Positions 55,881 through 64,000 of a stretch of 64,000 nucleotides of DNA are shown here, in pieces. The stretch's first letter is position 1, and each line of letters starts with the position of its first letter. Below the pieces are notes generated by a model that saw nothing but the letters and a program-made list of their open reading frames with translations, was not told the origin of the DNA and did no database searches. The stretch comes from Celoporthe dispersa (Eukaryota > Ascomycota > Sordariomycetes > Diaporthales > Cryphonectriaceae): assembly GCA_016584495.1 (NCBI GenBank), contig WAID01000013.1, forward strand, positions 682,001 to 746,000. The letters are read 5' to 3'. The position numbers and the translations under genes were made by a program.

Positions 55881-58286
55881 AAAGTCTCGCAGAGTTGTAC
55901 AGCAGTTGTGACCCTAACATCTTCTGTGAAGTATGCTGGTGACGGTTCATGAGAGCAATGATTATCGAGGGTCTTGGGCTGGCCAGACAGTGCTGTTGAA
56001 TTGTATTGCCACAGGAACCGAGTCCACCACGCTGCCCGGTTGTCCTGGCCTTCATAAATCTGAAGCTCTGAGCTCGGGGTTAGTTACAAGTCCTTTTGCG
56101 TGAGCCATCACTGCTGTGGACATGAGGGAGAGCGTACCGTTACACCGCTGCGCAGCAGGTCTAGTGTTCCACACCACTCGCTCACGCCTCGACGCTCTGG
56201 CTGAACGTGTGCTGATGCATGTACAAACCCTCTCCCATCGTGTCAAGGACGTTGAAATAAAGTTGTGTGGCACCTGCTCCCGGGCCCGCCTGACAGTTCA
56301 TCTCCACGGCGCCCCCAGAGACAGCGGGGTAGCTCAGGGCACTCCGGTGAAGTTGTTGTGGATCACTTCCGCCCGTGGATGGTGAGACGGACCCGGTCAT
56401 GGATTTCGGACAATGAGAGTTTCACGCCACGCAAGCCGATAGAGCACATCATGTCCCTCCCCTTCCTCTCTTGTGTCCATGTCTGGTCTCGATAGCGTGT
56501 TCGAAGCTGCCATACTGGGTGGCGCTGTCGTGTCATTGGGCGATCCCCCTTCTGTTCTGCCGGTACGCGTGCGTTTGTGGTGCAGCCCCTCCTGTTTCAT
56601 CAAAACGGATAACCTGGTTCAGGCCTCGGGTGGCCCGAAGAGGGTGGTGGAGACAACAAGGCGGCACTAGTAGATGCCATGCTGCAGGTTATGGGATGTG
56701 TTCTGCTAGTCAGTCAAGATGGTGTGCATGGAGGAGGCTCGCATGACCTGGGTCGGTTGCTGTAGTGGAGGGTGGGAGCCAGTTTGTGGTCAACCCAGGG
56801 GATTGGAAAGGGTGTGGTCTGTGATGCAAGCCACAATTCTTTGGACATGTGAACCCCAGCTAGAGTCTACCTACCTCTTCCTCTCTATCCAGGGTCAACC
56901 AGGGCCATTCCAGTGCTCAGGAAGTAAGTGGCTCTGTGAACAGGTGAGTGAACAAGCAATTGCCTAAATTGACAGTTGTAAAAATAGGAGCCTTATTGTG
57001 GACACAAACACGAACTGGCAGGTCTGCCTTTGAGGTCAACATCAGATGCAGGATGCAGGACATGATTGAGGGTAGCCTAGAGGTATAATCTATCTGTGCT
57101 CCGGCCAAACCTGCCACAGACCAGTTATCCAGTACCCCGCTGACTGCCTCTTACTCAGCAAATGAACGAACCTCCCCGCTCCCCCACCCCCCTCCCCCCC
57201 TCCATTTGGCCAGCCCCCTAAATCCTTGCCGTCATCCAGGAGCTGCTGTGTAGGGATTGGTTCAGAAATGCAAGACAAGATGACTGATGCACTGATGGTA
57301 GGAGGGCTGGAGGGAAAACATCTTGAGAGAGAGAGGTGGAATGCATGCCTGGCCGGAAATGGCATACATTTGGAGGAATGACACTAGGATAACTTGGCGT
57401 GAGGTTCCAGAGGAGCTGGGCCAGCTCTATTGGCGAGCTGGCGAGATACATGCACGGAGCTCGGGATACTGTAGGGTATGGAATGTAGTAGGATTTCACG
57501 TCTCGGGGGTCGTGGGAGCTCAATACGGAGGTGACCAGCTCTTGGCATCAGGCTGAGCACAAGAGCCTGGTGTTGCATTCCAGAGACTTCCTCATCCCAC
57601 CTCCAATGCTGCAAAGCAATGCTGTATCCAGGTGATTACCATCTGTTTTCCATAGGTCTAGCTTGGCAAGCTTGGATGTAAGTACCATATAGCATGTGCT
57701 TGGTGGCTCTTGGCCAGAGCCCGCAGAGCTTAGTACGGAGAAAAGATGCCACGTGTAGGAGACTCAACACCAGGTCCATTGACCAGATGAATATATTAAA
57801 ACCCAGTCCACAGTGCTTTTTTCTCTTTTTGTCCTTCTCTTCTTTGGGGGCGGGCTCCTCCCCAATTCAGGATGCTGATGTCCATTCTTGGGTGTGGTGG
57901 CTGTGGGTGGCCCCATAAGCGGGCCACTGGCTGGAGGAATTCAGCTTGAACCAGGGGTCGAGTCTTGATGCAACCCCGAATCCCTGCTGGACATGCTGCA
58001 GTGGAAACATTGTGTGAAGGGGACCCCAAACAACAGACCCTTCAAAATTCACAGCCGCTGCACCTTAATGACCTGCACCAGGAGCTTGCCTATGACGCAG
58101 AACTCCCAGCCCGCCTGATCACCAACACAACCCACGACGCATCAGAGCTGCGTCGCGGCCTGCGCACACACCAGCACCCATTGAACTCTCAAAACAGCCT
58201 CAGACAACAAAAAAGGCAATAACAGAAACCTTCAGACCACTGCTGAATACATAGCGCGTGCCCTCTGGAGAGGAGGAGGAGGCATC
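55881..58286. other. Intergenic, nothing supported
   Basis: About 2.4 kb. Several frames of 60-100 codons overlap on both strands without a domain; a minus-strand stretch near 56185-56330 (AVEMNCQAGPGAGATQLYF) looks protein-like but has no clear start, splice partner or family. The last 300 bases are the transporter promoter. Confidence 0.45.
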
Positions 58287-60418
58287 ATGGCTCTTTTTGA
58301 TGCGCCTGCGTCAAAGGGTGCCATGGCTGGAGGCCCTACACTCTTTGGCCTGCCCATGAAGCAGGCGTCGCTCATCACAGTACGCCATGAGACAGATCCC
58401 CTTTTACCTCTCGTCTTTCCTTCGCCCCTTGGATGCCTTGGCTAATTATGCGCGCGCGCGAACAGTTGACCTTCCAGAACTCCGCCTTGATACTCGTGCG
58501 TTTGAGACCCGACTCGAGATCCGCGAAGCACCCCTGCTGTTCCTCGGGCTGACGATGCTACTGTTGGACAGATCATGCACTACAGCCGTATCATGCCCCC
58601 CACGAGCGATCGGAGATACTTTACAAGCACCGCGGTCCTGCTGAACGAGGTCCTCAAGCTCGCCCTGTCGTCCACGTTTGCGATATACGAGGCCTCGCGG
58701 AGCCTCGCGCCCCAGACGCCTGCCACGGTGCTGTTCGAGCAGATATACCGGTCTGTCTTCAGCGGGGATGGATGGAAGCTGGCGATACCCGCGACGCTGT
58801 ACACGCTCGAGAACACGCTGCAGTACGTCGCGCTGGGAAACCTGGACCCGGTGCACTTTCAGATCCTATACCAGCTCAAGGTTCGTCAGCACCTCGGCGC
58901 GTGGCCCTGCGCGTCCGCTCCCGTGGGCCTTGGTCACTAACCTGCAGCCCTTAGATCCTCACCACGGCCGTCTTCAGCGTGTTCCTCCTCCGCCGGTCCC
59001 TGAGCGCCAAGCGCTGGGCTTCTGTGATCCTCCTTACCGTCGGCGTAGCCATTGTTTCTCTGCCCTCGGGCTCGTCCAAGGAGTCCTCGCTTGTCATCCA
59101 TGATTTCAGTGACCACTTCTTCCCGCGGTCTATGCACGAGCTCGGCCAGGCTGCCGGTGGGCTGGTGGGTGTCGCGCACGAGCTGACGCGCCGGGCCGTC
59201 GAGGGTCTCGCCGGGGGGGTCTCGGGCGTGGTAAAGCGGTCGGCAACGTACGAGGGAATCGAGGCCGACATGGATCCTGACCCAGAGATGAACTACTCTC
59301 TGGGCCTGACAGCGGTGCTCGTCGCGGCAGGCGTGTCCGGGCTGACGGGCGTGTACTTCGAGAAGGTCCTCAAGGAGTCTGCGACACCTGTCAGCGTGTG
59401 GACGCGCAACATCCAGCTGTCCTTCTACAGCCTGTTCCCGGCCCTGCTCTTTGGCGTGATCATGAAGGACGGCGAGGACATTGCCCGGTATGGCTTCTTC
59501 GAGGGGTATAACAGCGTGGTGTGGACGGCTATCGTCTTTCAGGCCATGGGCGGCGTGCTCACCAGTCTCTGCATCAACTATGCGGACAACATCGCCAAGA
59601 ACTTTGCGACGAGCATCAGCATCATCATCAGCTTCATCTTCAGCCTGTGGTTCTTCGGTTTCGAGGTTTCGACAACGGTATGTTCCTCTCTCTCCTCTCT
59701 AGGTGTCTGTCTTGATCTCGTCTCGCGTTTGGTGGTTGTCTGCGCCCTTGCCCTGCAGCAGGACACACCGTGGCGCTGCAGCCCGGCACCGCTACCCGGA
59801 ACCCCCAGGCCCTGGGGCTAGTCGCATACGGATTGTGTCCTCTTACTGCTGTGCATCACTGGCAAGTGCCGGGGGGTGGGGGTTTCCCACGTTAGGGCAT
59901 ATCGAACAGAGCCTTGTCGCACTGCCAGGGGTTGGCATTGCCGTGTCGATGCGGCAGCTCCAGGGCCTACTAGGGTCTCTGTCTTTGTGATCTCGCGCCT
60001 TTGATGGGTACGGGGACGCAGAAACGCGTCGACCATCACGCTATACCCTACCCCAAGTCGCTATTTCTAAGGCTCCAGAGCATGCTGCGCTGGCCTGTGC
60101 CTTCAAGGGGGGGGGGGGGCTGGGGGCCCAACACTAACGAGATCACAGTTCATCATGGGCACCTTGTTGGTGCTGTTCTCTACGTGGCTCTACAGTGGAC
60201 CCGATCGCAAGCGAGGCCGGCCGCCCCCTATCAATATCGTCAGTTTCGAGAAGACGGTCATCGGCTCGACGCCGAGAGTCCCCTCTCCTGGTGGCTCGAC
60301 ACTACTCAACCCACTGGACTCTGCAAACTCTCTCGGCTTGTCGACATCCAGACCGGCAACACCATCTTTTCATCATGCTCGAGTGCCGTCTGCTAGGGGC
60401 AAGACACGTGATGACTAG
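58287..60418 (+). CDS. Golgi nucleotide-sugar transporter (UDP-galactose type)
   Basis: Multi-span antiporter of the nucleotide-sugar transporter family (Pfam PF04142 type) that moves a nucleotide sugar into the Golgi in exchange for the nucleoside monophosphate. Exons: 58287-58379, 58466-58495, 58572-58880, 58955-59677, 60149-60418; exon 2 is only 30 bases. Splicing gives ASLITLTFQNSALILIMHYS. Landmarks: TAVLLNEVLKLALS, YTLENTLQYVALGNLDPVHF, FQILYQLKILTTAVFSVFLL, KRWASVILLTVGVAIVSLP, GLTGVYFEKVLKESATPVSV, WTRNIQLSFYSLFPALLFGV, SLCINYADNIAKNFATSISI, STTFIMGTLLVLFSTWLYS. These match the UDP-galactose/UDP-GlcNAc/CMP-sialate group (LLNEVLKL; LENxLQYVAxxNL; YFEKxLK). A loop of about 80 residues between spans is longer than usual. 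Ser/Pro-rich cytosolic tail. The last intron is unusually long (471 bases). Confidence 0.93.
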
Positions 60419-61450
60419 GTGACTCAACGCTAGAGGTGTCTACGACGACTGGACTCGAAAGAGAGTGTGGATCGATGAGAAACAAGTGAGGCTGGCTATT
60501 CCTAGGTCGAGCGTACTATGTGTATCGCACACCTGACGGGAGATGTGGGCGATGCACCAGGACAGCACCGCGTGTCTAGAGTGCCGACGGGACGATGGAT
60601 TATACCCAATAGATGGACAGAGTGTGGGACCCTGGGGCCATCTGGATCTCAGCCCCGAGACTGGGTCCAGAGCAGACGACTTCACGAACATAACAGCACA
60701 CTGGAAAGACATGCTGTGGCATGCGTGACGATTTTTCACGCTCAGGTCGGGGTCATGGCGTTTAAGGTCTACGGCATATACATGCATAACATGCGCATGG
60801 ATTGATGAAAGGGACGGCACTGAGCATATGGACAAACACTTGACAAGACAATTCACAGACCTATTTCCAGCCCAGGAGCCCGTCTCTCAAGCTTCCTTTA
60901 CTGTCGCCCCAAGTAACCACCGGACCCAGTGCAAGCGCTGTGCGCCTTCCCTATCGACCACACGAAGTGGCTGCCGCAAGCACTAAGATGCACCAAGGCT
61001 GTTCCTTCCCTCGATGACCCCTCGATTCCTCCCAAAAATTGACGAAAATGCTCCTTCCAAGGAAGGCCGGGCCTTTCCTTCCACTTCTAACGAAAAGGTC
61101 GGCCCTTCCCCTCTTTCCAAGCCCCAGCTTATAACTTCCTCGCCCCCCCGACCATACTCTGAGGCAGAATCTGCTCCTCTCGTCTGTCCCCATCCTTTCC
61201 AGACACACCCGTACAGCCTTCTCCGCCTACAGTATCGTAGGCCTGCTTGTTTACGGCCCATATTTCAACCATCATCATTGCCAGTATCAAGACCCAGCCC
61301 CCATAGCCACCAGTTCTTCGCGTTTAAAACGCCTCCACCACCTACCGCCGCAACCGCGCTTCTGCTCTCGTTGCCTACCCCTTCTCCTTCCCATCTTTGT
61401 TTCTCCTGGTCGATCATCGTCCACCCGACCATCCCCCTGCGTCTTCCAAG
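60419..61450. other. Intergenic, HFM1 promoter side
   Basis: About 1 kb, no supported gene; C/T-rich leader sequence from 61190 to the ATG at 61451. Confidence 0.5.
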
Positions 61451-64000
61451 ATGACCAGGCCAAAGGGGTGGAAACAAGATCCCGTATGGGATCGCCTGAG
61501 CCTCGAGGTGCGCCAGGAGATCCAGAACAGGATCAAGGCGATGGGCTATAAGGGCACCCCGATGCTGTCTTGGGCCGAGGATGGTAGCGGCGTCATGCTC
61601 TATCTTCCCGAGCCAGAGCATGACATCCGTGGCCATGCTCGACCGGCGGCGGACTGGCCATGTCTTTTCGTGCCTGCAGCCAGCCCCATCCCCCAGGCAC
61701 AGCCCATACCTGACTTTGGCCACCCGCAGGCGTACCCCCAGAACGTGGTGGGACCCGCCCAGGAGGCTGTGCCCGTCCAAATGCACATGCCTATCCAGAC
61801 CCATATGCCCGCCCAGACGCATATACCTGGCCAGGCAGCTGGGCCCTTGGATAATTCTTGGTCAATGCCGATAGAAGCTTCGCAGCCACCGGCACTGTCC
61901 TTTTATGTAAGTAAAACCAATTCTCAGAAAGATGCGGTCCATGTCTCTGACACTTCCTCACAGCCTTCTTCGCAGCTTCCGCCTGCTGTCGGTATGGGCG
62001 GCGCCAATGGCTGGCCGGGCGCGCCACAATCTTTTCCTCGGCGGAACAACACGTCCGTGTTCGCGTCCCCGTACGGAAGCATGCGCCCAAACACCCAGAA
62101 TCCGGTGGCACAACGGCCCCTAGTCCAAATGCCAGCGAGACAATTTCCGGCGGAGCAGTTCCCGGCGAGACAACGTCCAATGGAGCAGAACCCGATGGCC
62201 CAACCACCAAGAGAGCACGGTCCAATAAAGCACCCACTGTCCGACCAAGCCCCTCTCATCCAGGGCAAACGATTCAGGCCCGCTCTAGCTGCAGAGTTTG
62301 CGGGGGTTGCCACACCAGAATTTGCCTACCCGGATGTCCTTGGGGGTGTTTTCTTCAACCCATACACGGGTGCTCCGCCTCAGCCTCCAGAGGATCCAGC
62401 TGCAGCTGCAGCTGGCCTTCGTGAGTCTCGAGGCGATCGGGAGGTTGCCAACCCAGTCATAACTGACGTCTTTATGGGAGCTCAGGCATTGCCTATTCGG
62501 GTGGCACAGCATTAGGACGCCCTCAAACCCATCACGCCGCTTTCAATGACCGAGAACAAGGAAGAGCCGTCCCATCTCTTCCAGTGCATACCGCCGGACG
62601 ATGGTCAGACCCAGCACTCGGAGCTGTGACCCAGCCACGACAGACCTCGCCGAGGCCATCAGGACGTGCCCGTACCTCCGAACTTCCTGGCAACCTCCCC
62701 ACGGCAGGTGGGATACCTCTCATCAGCCCGGCACAAGCGATCCCCGACAGGTTCAAGGCCGCATTTCCATATAATGTTTTTAATTCTGTACAATCCAAAT
62801 GCTTTCATGCGATATATGAAACGGACGACAACGTGGTCGTCTCCGCGCCAACGGGCAGTGGCAAGACGGTCCTCCTCGAGCTGGCCATTTGCAAGCTTGC
62901 CAGCCAGAGGGGCAATGAAAATGCAAAAATCGTGTATCTTTCGCCTACCAAGGCTTTGTGCAAGGAGAAGGCGGTGCAGTGGCAGCAAAGGTTTGGACTG
63001 TTGTCGATGCTAGTGTCAGAACTGACTGGAGACACATCGCGATCAGACATGAGAAGAGTGCGCGAGGCGAGGATCATCGTCACCACGCCAGAAAAATGGG
63101 ATTCGATTACTCGCAGCTGGGCAGACCATCGAAGACTCCTCGACCTTGTCAAGCTTTTTTCTCATCGACGAGGTCCACATTCTCGGGGAATCACGGGGCG
63201 CAACCCTCGAAGCTATTGTATCTCGCATGAAGACGTACGGCGCTAAGGTTAGGTTCATCGCACTCAGCGCAACAATACCAAATTCTGAAGATATCGCAAC
63301 ATGGCTGGGCAGAAACCACGCCCACCCTTCCGTGCCGTCCCACCGTGAAGTATTTGGAGAGGAATTCCGTCCGGTGAAGTTAGAAAAGAAGGTCCATGGG
63401 CTCAACACAAAACTCACCGACTACGCCTTCGACCGCTTCCTCAATACCCAGCTTTGGAAGTACATCGAGATGTACTCCAAGAGAAAGCCGATGTTGGTGT
63501 TCTGCATGACGCGCAAGAGCTGTCACGATGCTGCAGAGGAACTAGCAAAGAAGTGGAGCCAGCGAGAGCCAACTGCGCGGCCTTGGCCAGAGCCAAAGAA
63601 GAGGGTACCCGTCACTGATGCAAGCCTGCAGGAGATGGTTCGGTACGGGGTTGCGTTTCACCATGCCGGATTAGACCCAGGTGACAAGAAGGCGGTCCAC
63701 GAGGCGTTCAAGCAAGGAAACATCAGCGTCATCTGCTGTACCTCCACCCTGGCGGTCGGTGTCAACCTCCCGTGCCACACAGTCTTGCTGAAGGGGACTG
63801 CATGCTACCAAGAGGGCCAGCTCCAAGAGTACAGTGACCTCGAAGTCATGCAGATGTTGGGGCGAGCTGGTCGGCCTCAGTTCGAATCCAGCGCGCTGGC
63901 CATCATCCTCACTAGGTCTCACAACAAGAGCCGGTACCAAGAACTTGGCTCCGGTCGGCAGGTTGTCGAAAGCACCTTCCACAGGAATATGGTTGAGCAT
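61451..64000 (+). CDS. HFM1: HFM1/MER3 meiotic ATP-dependent DNA helicase, 5' part
   Basis: Ski2-like 3'-5' helicase needed for meiotic crossovers; the gene continues past the window end. The helicase core begins at about 62740: IPDRFKAAFPYNVFNSVQSK CF, VVVSAPTGSGKTVLLELAIC (Walker A), IVYLSPTKALCKEKAVQW (Ia), VTTPEKWDSITR, LIDEVHILGESRGATLEAI (DEVH box), FIALSATIPNSEDIATWLG (motif III), MLVFCMTRKSCHDAAEELA (IV), VAFHHAGLDPGDK, VICCTSTLAVGVNLP (V), MQMLGRAGRPQF (VI). This motif set and the SPTKALC and DEVH forms are those of MER3. An extra T in the T6 run 63155-63160 breaks the frame just before DEVH. Upstream, an open frame from ATG 61451 (MTRPKGWKQDPVWDRL) gives a Pro/Gln/Met-rich region of about 350 residues that joins the helicase with one added G near 62478; it may instead be a separate small gene. 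Confidence 0.88.

Noticed and set aside
56182..56400. Minus-strand frame with AVEMNCQAGPGAGATQLYF
   Set aside because: Protein-like in part, but no start, no splice partner and no recognised family; kept only as a remark in the spacer entry.
1453..63160. Programmed ribosomal frameshifting as the cause of the many frame slips
   Set aside because: Slips occur in both directions, at many unrelated homopolymers and in more than ten genes, with no stimulatory structure or conserved slippery site seen.
1..64000. tRNA, 5S rRNA and CRISPR-like arrays
   Set aside because: Looked for B-box (GGTTCGANTCC) with a matching A-box, for 5S-like sequence and for spaced direct repeats; only isolated partial matches were found.

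Overview
The window is nuclear DNA from a filamentous ascomycete (Pezizomycotina; Sordariomycete-like by gene content, genus not determinable by eye). The reasons are GC-rich coding exons broken by short GT-AG introns, a Zn(II)2Cys6 regulator, fungal sugar transporters, a GT71 mannosyltransferase, a TOK-type potassium channel, a fungal-style NOT4, and many microsatellites and C/T-rich or A-rich tracts between genes. I saw no rRNA, tRNA, CRISPR array or intact transposon.

Layout: (1) 1.4-7.3 kb, minus strand: NOT4 of the CCR4-NOT complex (RING, RRM and CCCH modules at 4731-7288), plus a second block at 1453-3925 that is probably its C-terminal half. (2) 8.2-9.2 kb: mitochondrial complex I 30-kDa subunit, divergent from NOT4. 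(3) 10.5-11.8 kb: unrecognised acidic protein. (4) 12.9-24.1 kb: a run of catabolic-looking genes: metal-dependent cyclase/hydrolase, Zn2Cys6 activator, NAD-dependent D-2-hydroxyacid dehydrogenase, MFS sugar-type transporter and a DapA/HOGA-type aldolase. (5) 25.4-36.2 kb: GT71 mannosyltransferase, RAD4/XPC repair protein, alpha/beta hydrolase, two-pore K+ channel. (6) 38.3-42.8 kb: Cys-rich single-pass surface protein and a second MFS sugar transporter. (7) 43-47.9 kb: gene-poor, visibly AT-richer block with a small Cys-rich ORF, a two-exon ZZ zinc-finger gene fragment and a reading frame broken by TAA. (8) 47.9-52.4 kb: RBR-type E3 ligase, catechol O-methyltransferase-like enzyme, small Gly/Val/Thr-rich protein. 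(9) 54.9-55.9 kb: decayed zinc alcohol dehydrogenase. (10) 58.3-64.0 kb: nucleotide-sugar transporter and the 5' part of the meiotic helicase HFM1/MER3, cut by the window end.

A striking property of the sequence is that many otherwise well-conserved genes need one or more single-base corrections, often in C, G, T or A runs, to read through. Because this hits essential genes (complex I subunit, NOT4, RAD4), I read it as consensus indel error rather than gene death. The alcohol dehydrogenase at 54.9 kb is different: nonsense codons, a lost zinc ligand and a missing Rossmann segment mark a real pseudogene. The best candidate for an undescribed functional unit is the 12.9-24.1 kb catabolic run, in which an aldolase that could release an oxo-acid, a 2-hydroxyacid dehydrogenase, a transporter and a regulator lie side by side.
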